From Paraburkholderia sp. BL10I2N1 (GTDB lineage: Bacteria > Pseudomonadota > Gammaproteobacteria > Burkholderiales > Burkholderiaceae): a DNA stretch of 64,000 nt. Made by a program: the position numbers and the translations under genes. Below the pieces are notes generated by a model. It ran no database searches. It was not told the origin of the DNA and saw nothing but the letters and a program-made list of their open reading frames with translations. Below are positions 1 through 8,072 of this stretch, one piece after another. Numbering within the stretch: position 1 is the stretch's first letter; each line of letters starts with the position of its first letter. Location: positions 1,488,001-1,552,000 of the forward strand of contig NZ_SNWA01000001.1 in the NCBI RefSeq assembly GCF_004361815.1, read 5' to 3'.

Positions 1-321
1 GAGAAAGCGCATACCGGTAGGCCGTTCCAGTGAAAACATGCCGCCGCTCCCGGGAACGACATCAATAATCAATTGCGTGTGCTGCCAGTACTCGAACTGC
101 GATTCGCTCATGTAGAACTTCACGCCGGCAATCGTCCCAAGTCGTACATCTGAGTTGCCAAGCATAAACTCCGTCGACGGAAAGCACATCGGTGCGCTGC
201 CGTCGCAACACCCGCCGGATTGATGAAAGATGAGCGGCCCGTGCTCGGCGCCCAGTGACTGAATCAGCGCCACCGCTGCGGGCGTCGCGACCACGCGCGC
301 AACTTCGACTTCGTCTGACAT
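1..321 (-). CDS. DUF779 domain protein (partial, runs off the left edge)
   Basis: The reading frame is open from an ATG at 321 to the first base of the window, giving 107 residues and no stop, so the last part is outside. The protein begins MSDEVEVARVVATP and holds the cysteine-rich segment HQSGGCCDGSAPMC followed by a WQHTQLIIDVVPGSGG stretch, which are typical of the small DUF779 family. DUF779 genes are commonly found beside acetaldehyde dehydrogenase genes of the AcoD/ExaC type, as here, 61 bp downstream. The conserved cysteines suggest metal or redox chemistry, but no function is established. GAGGAAACG before the ATG is a good ribosome-binding site and supports this start. Confidence 0.8.
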   Translation of the reverse strand, partial: MSDEVEVARVVATPAAVALIQSLGAEHGPLIFHQSGGCCDGSAPMCFPSTEFMLGNSDVRLGTIAGVKFYMSESQFEYWQHTQLIIDVVPGSGGMFSLERPTGMRFL

Positions 322-340
322 GACGTTTCCTCGAAAAAGA

Positions 341-367
341 GGGCGGACCGCTCCAAGCGGGCCGCCC
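341..367 (-). terminator. Hairpin with T-run between exaC and the DUF779 gene
   Basis: A near-perfect inverted repeat (341-352 with 356-367, loop CCA, one internal mismatch) is followed on the minus strand by TCTTTTTC, the layout of an intrinsic terminator. It lies after the exaC stop and just before the DUF779 ribosome-binding site, so it probably reduces read-through into the DUF779 gene rather than ending the operon fully. Confidence 0.6.
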
Positions 368-382
368 AACAGGAGCACTGCT

Positions 383-1903
383 TCAGAAGAAGCCGAGCGG
401 CTTGTCGCTGTAGCTGACGAGGAGGTTCTTCGTTTGCTGGTAGTGGTCGAGCATCATCCTGTGGTTCTCGCGACCGATGCCCGACTGCTTGTAGCCGCCG
501 AATGCCGCGTGCGCGGGATACGCGTGATAGCAGTTGGTCCACACGCGCCCGGCCTGGATCTGCCGGCCGAAGCGATAGGCGCGCGTGCCGTCGCGGGTCC
601 AGACGCCGGCGCCGAGACCGTAGAGCGTGTCGTTGGCGATCTCCAGCGCTTCTTCCTCGGTCTTGAAGGTCGTCACGGAAACGACCGGTCCGAAGATCTC
701 TTCCTGGAAGATGCGCATCTTGTTGTGGCCGCGGAACACGGTCGGCTTCACGTAGTAGCCCTTGCTCAGCTCACCGGCCAGCGTGGTGCGCTCCCCACCG
801 ATCAGGCATTGCGCGCCTTCCTGCCTGCCAAGATCGACATACGAGAGGATCTTCTCGAGCTGCTCCTGTGAAGCCTGCGCGCCGATCATCGTCTTCGTGT
901 CGAGCGGATGCCCCTGCGTGATGGCGGCCACCCGCTTGAGCGCGCGTTCCATGAAGCGGTCGTAGATCTTTTCGTCGATCAGCACGCGCGACGGGCATGT
1001 GCACACTTCACCCTGATTCAGCGCGAACATCGCGAAGCCTTCGAGCGCCTTGTCGAAGTAGCTGTCGTCGTGGTCGATCACGTCGGCAAAGAAGATGTTC
1101 GGGCTCTTGCCGCCGAGTTCGAGCGTCACCGGAATGATGTTCTGGCTCGCGTACTGCATGATCAGACGGCCGGTCGTCGTTTCACCGGTGAAGGCGATCT
1201 TGGCGATGCGCCGGCTCGACGCGAGCGGCTTGCCGGCTTCCAGGCCAAAGCCGTTGACGATGTTCACCACGCCCGGGGGCAGCAGGTCGTGGATGACCTC
1301 CATCAGCACGAGAATCGACGCCGGAGTCTGCTCGGCGGGCTTGAGCACGACGCAGTTGCCGGCGGCCAGCGCGGGCGCGAGCTTCCACACCGCCATCAGG
1401 ATCGGGAAATTCCACGGAATGATCTGGCCGACCACGCCGAGCGGCTCATGGAAGTGATACGCCACCGTGTCGTCGTCGATCTCGGAGATCGAACCTTCCT
1501 GCGCACGCACACAGCCCGCGAAGTAGCGGAAGTGATCGATGGCGAGCGGGATGTCGGCGGCCATCGTTTCGCGCAGCGGCTTGCCGTTGTCGATGGTTTC
1601 CGCGACGGCGATACGCTGCAGGTTCGCTTCCATGCGATCGGCGATGCGGTTCAGGATGTTCGCGCGATCGGTGGTCGAGGTCTTGCCCCAGGCGACCTTC
1701 GCACGATGTGCGGCGTCGAGCGCGAGTTCGATATCGGCTTCGCGTGAACGGGGAATCGACGTGAACGGCTCGCCGGTGATCGGCGAGAGGTTGTCGAAGT
1801 ATTCGCCACCGACGGGCGCCACCCATTCGCCACCGATGAAATTGCCATACTGCTTTTTGTACGGGAATTCGACGTTGAGAAACTGCATGTCTGCATGGTT
1901 CAT
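383..1903 (-). CDS. exaC: NAD(P)-dependent aldehyde dehydrogenase, acetaldehyde dehydrogenase (ExaC/AcoD) type
   Basis: This 506-residue protein has the full aldehyde dehydrogenase signature set: IIPWNFP (Asn165), LELGGKSPN (general base Glu262) and NQGEVC with the catalytic cysteine at residue 301. It oxidises aldehydes, probably acetaldehyde and other short ones, to acids in the cytoplasm. The ATG at 1903 is preceded by GTGAGGAGCAC, a strong ribosome-binding site, so an in-frame extension up to 2065 is rejected. The neighbours fit a small aldehyde or alcohol catabolism unit: a DUF779 gene downstream and a divergent AraC regulator. A sigma-54-like promoter lies 68-83 bp upstream of the ATG. 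The family is certain; the exact substrate is inferred. Confidence 0.88.
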   Translation of the reverse strand: MNHADMQFLNVEFPYKKQYGNFIGGEWVAPVGGEYFDNLSPITGEPFTSIPRSREADIELALDAAHRAKVAWGKTSTTDRANILNRIADRMEANLQRIAVAETIDNGKPLRETMAADIPLAIDHFRYFAGCVRAQEGSISEIDDDTVAYHFHEPLGVVGQIIPWNFPILMAVWKLAPALAAGNCVVLKPAEQTPASILVLMEVIHDLLPPGVVNIVNGFGLEAGKPLASSRRIAKIAFTGETTTGRLIMQYASQNIIPVTLELGGKSPNIFFADVIDHDDSYFDKALEGFAMFALNQGEVCTCPSRVLIDEKIYDRFMERALKRVAAITQGHPLDTKTMIGAQASQEQLEKILSYVDLGRQEGAQCLIGGERTTLAGELSKGYYVKPTVFRGHNKMRIFQEEIFGPVVSVTTFKTEEEALEIANDTLYGLGAGVWTRDGTRAYRFGRQIQAGRVWTNCYHAYPAHAAFGGYKQSGIGRENHRMMLDHYQQTKNLLVSYSDKPLGFF

Positions 1904-1970
1904 CTGTGTGCTCCTCACATGTGTGATGATTTGTCGTCGGCGCTTGAATCGCTGGCCGCGAATCGCATAC

Positions 1971-1986
1971 GCCAGAAGCGTGCCAG
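1971..1986 (-). promoter_or_regulatory. Candidate sigma-54 (-24/-12) promoter of exaC
   Basis: On the minus strand the sequence reads CTGGCACGCTTCTGGC. Against the consensus TGGCACG-N4-TTGC it matches the whole -24 element and the GC of the -12 element with correct spacing; only one T of the -12 box differs (TGGC for TTGC). Transcription would start near 1960, about 56 nt before the exaC ATG. The call is from sequence match only. Confidence 0.6.
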
Positions 1987-2049
1987 TGAGCTTTCCGGCG
2001 TGAATCATGCGGGTGCGGCAGGCACCTTCATGGCGCATACCGCCTCGAG

Positions 2050-2118
2050 TGTTCAAGCTGTTCACAAGAAGCGCGCCGTTTCTGAACAGCGCGCGTTCAC
2101 CTGTTCAGGACTGGAACA
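2050..2118. promoter_or_regulatory. Cluster of GTTCA/TGAAC half-sites between exaC and the AraC gene
   Basis: The divergent intergenic region contains a perfect inverted repeat CTGAACAG-N11-CTGTTCAG (2082-2108), a second overlapping pair TGTTC-N7-GAACA (2102-2118), and further direct TGTTC copies at 2050-2054 and 2059-2063. They sit roughly 65 to 135 bp upstream of the sigma-54-like promoter, the usual place for an enhancer-binding protein. Either an AcoR-type activator encoded elsewhere or the adjacent AraC protein could bind them. Confidence 0.5.
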
Positions 2119-2211
2119 ACGCCTGAGCGCGGGCGCTCGCAGGCGAGCATCCCGGCGCACGGCATGGGATTTGCGTTTCAGGTCGTGATTGAGTTTTCAG
2201 GCACTCCGGGC

Positions 2212-3258
2212 ATGACGAGTCATCTTCCTGTCATCGATACTTCATCCGCGCAAACGATGCGCGGCGACAGCACGCGCGTGCAAACCTGCGTCGCGCACGA
2301 TGCCGACGAACAGGCCCGCAACCTGCAAGGCTGGAGCCAGACCTACGATCAACTCACCGCGGGCGCCTTCGTTGGCACGCTGACGGAGTTGTCGCTGGAG
2401 CACATGCATGTTTTCTGCGAGACGACTAGCCATACGCTGCGGCAGAGCTGCGAGGTGCCGTCGGACGCATACTGGTTTGGCGTTCCCGTGCGTCGCGATG
2501 TGCCGGGGCGCATCGACGCGAATGTCATCGACGACGGCGCGATTGCCTTCCGTCCGGGGGGCATCGAATTCGAACTGATCACGCCAGCGGGCTATGAGAT
2601 TTTCGGCGTGGTGGTGAAGGGCGAGGTACTGCGCCGGTATGCGGCCGACGTCGAGCATCTGGGGTTGATCCACCATCTTCCGGATACAGAGGTTGTCCCG
2701 ATCGGTGAGGCGCACAAGGCGCGCCTGTGCGCCTCCTTGCGCCAGATCCTCGATGACGGCGCGAACAGCGGGGCGCCGTTGACGGGCTTTGCGCGCGACA
2801 GTCTGCAGTCGTCGGTGCTGGCTTCGCTGTTCGATCTCTGCGCGCAGCCTCACGTGGAAGCCGGCGCAATACCGACGAAGCCGCGTCGGCACTGGATCGT
2901 CTCTGAAGCGCGCGAATATGTGCTGGCGAATCGCGAGCGGCCGGTTGGCGTGCCGGAGCTATGCGAGAAACTGCATGTGAGCCGCAGGACGCTGCAATAC
3001 TGCTTTCAGGACGTGCTAGGCATGGCACCGGCGACCTATCTGCGTACGATCCGCCTGAACGGCGCACGACGCGAACTGTACGAAGCGGCGCGGTCGGTGC
3101 AGGATGTGGCGGCAGCCTGGGGTTTCTGGCATCTGAGCCAGTTCGCGACGGATTACCGCAAGCTTTTCGGCAAGCGTCCCTCGGAGACGTTGAAGGAGTC
3201 GATGCCCAACCGGCACGCTCTCAGCCCTTTGGATTCCGACCTGCGCGTGACACACTGA
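2212..3258 (+). CDS. AraC-family transcriptional regulator
   Basis: The 348-residue protein has a long N-terminal sensing region and a C-terminal AraC DNA-binding domain with two helix-turn-helix units: VPELCEKLHVSRRTLQYCF followed by the second unit around VQDVAAAWGFWHLSQFATDY and the usual FGKRPSETL ending. The layout resembles EutR-like AraC proteins, whose N-terminus is not a cupin. The ATG at 2212 (MTSHLPVID) was chosen over an upstream in-frame ATG at 2164 because the extra residues look non-coding. It is divergent from exaC and is the obvious candidate for its local regulator, although the sigma-54-like promoter of exaC implies an additional activator. Confidence 0.8.
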   Translation: MTSHLPVIDTSSAQTMRGDSTRVQTCVAHDADEQARNLQGWSQTYDQLTAGAFVGTLTELSLEHMHVFCETTSHTLRQSCEVPSDAYWFGVPVRRDVPGRIDANVIDDGAIAFRPGGIEFELITPAGYEIFGVVVKGEVLRRYAADVEHLGLIHHLPDTEVVPIGEAHKARLCASLRQILDDGANSGAPLTGFARDSLQSSVLASLFDLCAQPHVEAGAIPTKPRRHWIVSEAREYVLANRERPVGVPELCEKLHVSRRTLQYCFQDVLGMAPATYLRTIRLNGARRELYEAARSVQDVAAAWGFWHLSQFATDYRKLFGKRPSETLKESMPNRHALSPLDSDLRVTH

Positions 3259-3357
3259 CAGATCACCCTCGACTGATTGACGAACGCAGCGCGTCGCGTG
3301 CATTGACGCTCGTCATCATCACCAGACTCCAGTTTTCCCGCCTGGACCTCAGGCGGC

Positions 3358-3829
3358 CTATGTCTGCTCCGGCGCGTATCGCAATGATCCTGGCGTAGTC
3401 AGCGTTTCGCCCGTCTCGAGGAGCGTTTTGAGACCGGAGAGCACCATCGGCCAGCCGCCGTACAGCTCAGGATTGGCTTCGTCGCGCAACTGGTCGTGGA
3501 TGGCCGTCAGACGGCACGAATCGGCGATCTGCTCGATTTCCCAGGTGACCCGCGAGGTGCCTTCGCGTTTGACGTCGTCGCTCCATAGGGCTCTGAAACT
3601 CTGAACCAGCCGGCGCGGCGGATCGACCTCCAGATTCTCACCTTCGAGAATCGGACTGTGAGCCGGGAAGCCGGTCGTCGCCTGGTTTCCGCTCACGCCT
3701 TCGTAGCGCGAGCCGTGTGTCCGTGACGAGCAGACCGAACGTGTATTTCGCCCGCATCTGCGTGCTGGTGATCGCCTCCCAAAGGCGTTCGGGCGTCGTC
3801 TTGATGTAAATCTCGAACACTTTCTGCAT
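3358..3829 (-). pseudogene. AHSA1/SRPBCC-domain protein, frameshifted
   Basis: Two minus-strand frames together make one SRPBCC (AHSA1-like) protein. The first, from the ATG at 3829 behind GGAGGAGAC, gives QKVFEIYIKTTPERLWEAIT and continues to FGLLVTD near 3715; the second resumes with GSRYEGVSGN and runs through LEVDPPRRLVQSF to a TAG at 3358. The switch falls near 3710. Comparison with the family pattern (a few more residues expected between the VT and GSRYE blocks) suggests a small deletion that is not a multiple of three. These proteins bind small hydrophobic ligands and are often paired with an ArsR regulator, which is not visible here. A sequencing error cannot be excluded. Confidence 0.7.
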
Positions 3830-4146
3830 CGTCTCCTCCAGTTGGTGCTTGAGGTCGTTCAAGGTCGCGGCCCAAATCCCGTCTTTCGACGATGGCACTT
3901 CGGGCCGACGATTTGTGGTCTAGTACGTAAATCGAGCCAGTTGCAGACGAATGCAGAGCGCAACCGCTGCCAGATTCCGGGCAATGCATGGCAAATCCGC
4001 GCAAAACCCGCCAAAACCGGTTTCGCGGAAGCGTTTCGTGCGAAACTGCCGGGCTTTCAGGATGACGCACCACGAAATCCGCGCGCGGCTTCAGCTTCGC
4101 ACGCGTGGCGAGGCTCAACAGACAACCGGATCGGGCAGGAGAATCA
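3830..4146. other. Intergenic region without a recognisable gene
   Basis: About 317 bp lie between the broken AHSA1 gene and the zinc-ribbon gene. Short frames on both strands have no family features. The minus-strand frame does extend upstream from 3829 to an ATG at 3898 (IWAATLNDLKHQLEET), which could be extra N-terminus of the AHSA1 protein or the tail of a lost neighbour. No terminator or RNA structure is evident. Confidence 0.4.
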
Positions 4147-4335
4147 ATGATGTTTACATGTAGAAACCAGTCGTGCGGCGCGCAGTGGGAGCAGTCGGAC
4201 GTCGTGATCAAGAATGAAGGGCAGGGGCTCCTGTTTCGCTGCCCAATGTGCGGCGCGCGCAATTACGTCGAACGTTTCGATGCGGACGACGGCACGATCG
4301 TCTACGAGCAGATCGAAGGCCGTCCGTTCCAGTAA
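4147..4335 (+). CDS. Small zinc-ribbon protein
   Basis: This 62-residue protein contains two CX4-5C/CX2C knuckles, CRNQSC near the start and CPMCGARNY in the middle, spaced as in a rubredoxin-like zinc ribbon. It has no signal peptide or membrane segment. Two adjacent ATG codons (4147 and 4150) are both plausible; AGGAG lies a few bases upstream. The gene ends 33 bp before dbpA on the same strand, so both may be co-transcribed. The function is unknown; the fold suggests metal binding and possibly a protein or nucleic-acid contact. Confidence 0.72.
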   Translation: MMFTCRNQSCGAQWEQSDVVIKNEGQGLLFRCPMCGARNYVERFDADDGTIVYEQIEGRPFQ

Positions 4336-4368
4336 TCCATCGAACGCTCAACGACATCGAAAGACACC

Positions 4369-5763
4369 ATGACCAAACCGACTCCCGCCCCATTCAGTCA
4401 GCTGCCGCTGCCCCCAGCGATGCTGGCCAACCTTACGCAGCTCGGCTACCTCGAGATGACGCCGATCCAGGCCGCGAGCCTGCCGGTCGCGCTTGCCGGC
4501 CAGGATCTGATCGCGCAGGCGAAAACCGGCAGTGGCAAGACCGCCGCGTTCGCGCTGGCGTTGCTGGCGCGCCTCGACGTGCGCAACTTCGCCGTCCAGG
4601 CGATGGTGCTGTGCCCGACGCGCGAACTGGCCGATCAGGTGACGCAGGAAATCCGCCGTCTTGCGCGCGCCGAGGAAAACATCAAGGTGCTGACGCTGTG
4701 CGGCGGTACACCGATGCGTCCGCAGACGGCGAGCCTCGAACACGGCGCGCATATCATCGTCGGCACGCCGGGACGGATCATGGACCACCTGGAGCGCGGC
4801 AGCCTCGATCTGAAGGCGCTGAACACGCTCGTTCTCGATGAAGCCGATCGCATGCTCGACATGGGTTTCTTCGACGACATCGCGACCGTTGCGCGCCAGT
4901 GCCCGAAAGAGCGTCAGACGCTGCTCTTTTCCGCGACGTATCCGGACGGTATCGGCAAGCTCAGTCAGCAGTTCCTGCGCAATCCCAAGGACGTCAAGCT
5001 CGAGGAGCGTCACGACGAAAGCAAGATCCGCCAGCGCTTCTATGAAGTGACGGAGAACGACCGTCTGCATACGGTCGGTCTTTTGCTGAATCACTTCCGG
5101 CCGGTTAGCACCATCGCGTTCTGCAATACGAAACAGCAGTGCCGCGACCTGCTCGACGTGCTGGTCGCGCAGGGCTTTCACGCGCTCGCGCTGCACGGCG
5201 AACTCGATCAGCGCGAACGCGATCAGGTGCTGATCCAGTTCGCGAACCGGAGTTGCTCGGTGCTCGTTGCAACCGACGTCGCGGCGCGCGGTCTCGATAT
5301 CGCGCAGCTGGAAGCCGTGATCAACGTGGACGTAACGCCCGATCCTGAGGTGCATGTGCACCGTATCGGCCGTACCGGACGTGCCGATCAGGACGGCTGG
5401 GCACTGAGTCTCGCGAGCATGAACGAGATGGGACGCGTGGGCAGTATCGAGCAGGCGAACGGCCGCGAAGTCGAATGGCATCCGGTTTCGGAATTGACCG
5501 CCGCCAGCAACGAACCTCTTTTGCCGCCGATGGAGACGCTACAGATTCTCGGCGGCCGCAAGGAAAAGATCCGTCCAGGCGATGTGCTCGGCGCACTGAC
5601 CGGTGAAGCGGGCTTTGCCGGTACGCAGATCGGCAAGATCAACGTGACGGAATTCTCGACCTACGTGGCGATCGAGCGCGGCATCGCGCGCGATGCGCTG
5701 CGCAAGCTTAGCGTCGGCAAGGTGAAGGGCAAGAAGGTGAAAGTCCGCTTGATGGACGAGTGA
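4369..5763 (+). CDS. dbpA: ATP-dependent RNA helicase DbpA
   Basis: The 464-residue protein is a DEAD-box helicase: Walker A AKTGSGKT at 51-58, PTRELADQ at 83-90, DEAD at 157-160, SAT at 188-190 and HRIGRTGR at 331-338. After the two RecA-like domains, a C-terminal domain of about 75 residues (from GDVLGALTGEAGFAGTQIG onward) matches the DbpA RNA-binding domain, which recognises hairpin 92 of 23S rRNA. DbpA acts in assembly of the large ribosomal subunit. The length is close to that of the E. coli protein (457). It follows the zinc-ribbon gene closely. Confidence 0.93.
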   Translation: MTKPTPAPFSQLPLPPAMLANLTQLGYLEMTPIQAASLPVALAGQDLIAQAKTGSGKTAAFALALLARLDVRNFAVQAMVLCPTRELADQVTQEIRRLARAEENIKVLTLCGGTPMRPQTASLEHGAHIIVGTPGRIMDHLERGSLDLKALNTLVLDEADRMLDMGFFDDIATVARQCPKERQTLLFSATYPDGIGKLSQQFLRNPKDVKLEERHDESKIRQRFYEVTENDRLHTVGLLLNHFRPVSTIAFCNTKQQCRDLLDVLVAQGFHALALHGELDQRERDQVLIQFANRSCSVLVATDVAARGLDIAQLEAVINVDVTPDPEVHVHRIGRTGRADQDGWALSLASMNEMGRVGSIEQANGREVEWHPVSELTAASNEPLLPPMETLQILGGRKEKIRPGDVLGALTGEAGFAGTQIGKINVTEFSTYVAIERGIARDALRKLSVGKVKGKKVKVRLMDE

Positions 5764-5968
5764 GGTTTGCCCGGCGCACCTCGCGCGCGTCGGCTTATCG
5801 AAAGCGTGTCTGCTGCAACATCTGACCCCTCAGTTTCTCAAGCCGCGCGTCGCCTTCTCCGCCCCGCCCAGGCGCACGGGCGACGCACGGCATGACGTAA
5901 ACGCATGCTGCGCATGACAAACTTTCGATTGTGGCTGCGTATTGGCTGATGCCTAATCCGCATTACAG

Positions 5969-5999
5969 GATGGGGCCGGTATCAAAAGAGCGCCCCATC
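5969..5999 (+). other. Leader hairpin before the methionine aminotransferase gene
   Basis: GATGGGGC (5969-5976) and GCCCCATC (5992-5999) form a perfect 8-bp stem with a 15-nt loop. The 3' arm (CCATC, 5995-5999) could instead pair with GATGG at 6012-6016, which overlaps the ribosome-binding site GGAGGA. This makes two competing structures possible. I cannot match it to a known riboswitch class. Confidence 0.4.
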
Positions 6000-6026
6000 G
6001 ACATGCAGCCCGATGGAGGAACCCTC

Positions 6027-7181
6027 ATGCAGAGCGCCATGCAAGCACGCTCGAAACTGCCCGACGTTGGCACGACAATCTTCACCGTCATCGGCCAGCT
6101 CGCCGCCGAACACGATGCGCTGAACCTGTCGCAAGGTGCGCCGAATTTCGCGCCGGACGCGAAGCTCGTCGACGGCGTGGCAGAAGCCATGCGCGCGGGT
6201 CATAACCAGTACGCGCCAATGGCCGGTATCGACGCATTGCGTGAGGCGCTGGCGAACAAGGTGGAAGCGCTGTACGGCGTGCGCTACGACGCGTCGAGCG
6301 AAGTGACTGTGATTGCGAGCGCGAGCGAAGGCCTGTACTCGACGATCAGCGCGCTGGTTCACCCGGGCGATGAGGTGATCTACTTCGAGCCGTCGTTCGA
6401 CAGCTATGCCCCGATCGTACGGCTGCAGGGCGCGACGCCGGTGCCGATCAAGCTCTCGCTGACGGACTTCCGTGTGAACTGGGATGAGGTCTCCGCGGCC
6501 ATTACGCCGAAGACCCGCATGATCATCATTAACACGCCGCACAATCCAACCGCGACGATTTTCAGCGATGCCGACATCGAGCGCCTGAAAGCCGTCACGC
6601 GCAACACGGACATCGTGATTCTGTCCGATGAAGTGTACGAACACGTCGTGTTCGACGGCGCCAGGCATCAAAGCATGGCGTGCCACCGCGAACTCGCGGA
6701 ACGCAGCGTGATCGTGTCGTCGTTCGGCAAGTCGTATCACGTGACGGGCTGGCGCGTAGGCTACTGCCTCGCCCCCGCCGCGCTGATGGATGAGATCCGC
6801 AAGGTCCACCAGTTCATGGTGTTTTCCGCGGATACGCCGATGCAATACGCGTTCGCTGACGCGCTGAAAAACCCGGAAAGCTATCTCGGTCTCTCTGCGT
6901 TCTATCAGCAGAAGCGGGACCTGTTGACGCATGCATTGCGCGAGTCGCGCTTCGAACTGCTGCCGAGCGAAGGCAGTTTCTTCCTGCTCGTGCGTTTCCG
7001 CAGTTTCTCCGACGAAAGCGACAGCGATTTCGTGCTGCGCCTGATCCGCGACGCGCAGGTCGCGACGATTCCGCTCTCGGCCTTCTACACCGACGGCACG
7101 GATTCGGGCCTGATCCGCCTGAGCTTTTCGAAGGACGACGCGACGCTGATCGAAGGCGCGCGCCGGCTGTGCTCGATCTGA
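6027..7181 (+). CDS. Methionine aminotransferase (PLP, class I/II)
   Basis: This 384-residue fold-type I aminotransferase has the PLP-binding set: NPTA at 173-176, DEVYEHVVFDG from residue 201, the Schiff-base lysine at 235 in SSFGKSYHVTGWRVGY, and a C-terminal arginine in SGLIRLSFSK. The N-terminal SQGAPNF block and overall pattern match the YbdL-type methionine aminotransferases, which convert methionine (and similar residues) with a keto-acid. The ATG at 6027 is preceded by GGAGGAACC; the in-frame upstream ATG at 5931 lacks a good site. The Nit amidohydrolase follows after 10 bp, so the pair likely handles transamination and the resulting alpha-keto amide products. Confidence 0.85.
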   Translation: MQSAMQARSKLPDVGTTIFTVIGQLAAEHDALNLSQGAPNFAPDAKLVDGVAEAMRAGHNQYAPMAGIDALREALANKVEALYGVRYDASSEVTVIASASEGLYSTISALVHPGDEVIYFEPSFDSYAPIVRLQGATPVPIKLSLTDFRVNWDEVSAAITPKTRMIIINTPHNPTATIFSDADIERLKAVTRNTDIVILSDEVYEHVVFDGARHQSMACHRELAERSVIVSSFGKSYHVTGWRVGYCLAPAALMDEIRKVHQFMVFSADTPMQYAFADALKNPESYLGLSAFYQQKRDLLTHALRESRFELLPSEGSFFLLVRFRSFSDESDSDFVLRLIRDAQVATIPLSAFYTDGTDSGLIRLSFSKDDATLIEGARRLCSI

Positions 7182-7191
7182 GGAGCGCACG

Positions 7192-8046
7192 ATGACGCAG
7201 ATGGACAAGACGCTCACCGCCGCCGTCGTGCAGATGAGCAGCACCGACGATGTCGCACGCAATCTGGAAGAGGCGCGTCATTGGGTGACGGAGGCGGCGC
7301 GCGCGGGCGCGACGCTCGTGAGCCTGCCGGAATACTTCTGCTGGATCGGTAACGACGAAGCACAACGCGTCGCACTTGCAGAACAGTTCGGCGACGGGCC
7401 GATCCAGCAGGCACTCGCGCAACTCGCACACGAAACGGGCACGTGGCTGATCGGCGGCACCGTGCCGATCCGGCCGGACCACGGTCCGCAGGTCGGCACG
7501 CATGCGTACAACACCGCGTTGCTATTCGATCCCTCGGGCGAGTGCCGCGCCCGTTACGACAAGATCCATCTGTTCAGCTTCAGCCAAGGCACCGAGCAAC
7601 ATGCGGAAGGCGACACGATGGTGGGCGGCGACAGCGTCGGCACGGCGCATGGACCGTTCGGCAATCTGCGCCTGTCGGTCTGCTACGACCTGCGCTTTCC
7701 CGAGTTGTATCGCGCGGGACCGGCCGCCGATGTCATCGCCGTGCCTGCCGCTTTTACTCACACGACGGGCCTTGCGCACTGGGAATTGCTGCTGCGCGCC
7801 CGGGCCGTCGAGAATCAGGCGTATGTGCTGGCATCGGGCCAATGCGGTACACACCCGAATGGCTGGCGCACTTTTGGTCACAGTATGATCGTCGGGCCGT
7901 GGGGCGAAGTCCTCGTACGACTCGACGACGAACCCGGCTTCGCCATCGCGACCCTTGGATCGTCGGTGCTGGATGCCGTGCGTGAACGTCTGCCGGTGCT
8001 GACGCATAAACGCATTGCAACGCCGTCAGACGTCACAACAAACTAA
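7192..8046 (+). CDS. Carbon-nitrogen hydrolase, Nit family
   Basis: The 284-residue cytoplasmic protein is a nitrilase-superfamily amidohydrolase with the Glu-Lys-Cys triad visible as LPEYF (Glu47), YDKIHLF (Lys124) and SVCYDLRFPELYR (Cys164). The KIHLF and CYDLRFPELYR blocks are closest to Nit1-type enzymes that hydrolyse deaminated glutathione or omega-amides such as 2-oxoglutaramate. Its position 10 bp after a methionine aminotransferase fits an omega-amidase role, since glutamine-dependent transamination yields such an amide. Whether it repairs deaminated glutathione or acts in methionine salvage cannot be told from sequence alone. Confidence 0.85.
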   Translation: MTQMDKTLTAAVVQMSSTDDVARNLEEARHWVTEAARAGATLVSLPEYFCWIGNDEAQRVALAEQFGDGPIQQALAQLAHETGTWLIGGTVPIRPDHGPQVGTHAYNTALLFDPSGECRARYDKIHLFSFSQGTEQHAEGDTMVGGDSVGTAHGPFGNLRLSVCYDLRFPELYRAGPAADVIAVPAAFTHTTGLAHWELLLRARAVENQAYVLASGQCGTHPNGWRTFGHSMIVGPWGEVLVRLDDEPGFAIATLGSSVLDAVRERLPVLTHKRIATPSDVTTN

Positions 8047-8072
8047 CGCTATCAACGGGAAGGAGATCACCC

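Noticed and set aside
908..1747. Long plus-strand frame opposite exaC
   Set aside because: It is antisense to a well-supported dehydrogenase gene, has arginine-rich composition and no family motifs.
3842..4150. Plus-strand frame of 102 residues before the zinc-ribbon gene
   Set aside because: Composition and lack of any family feature suggest a chance frame in an intergenic region.
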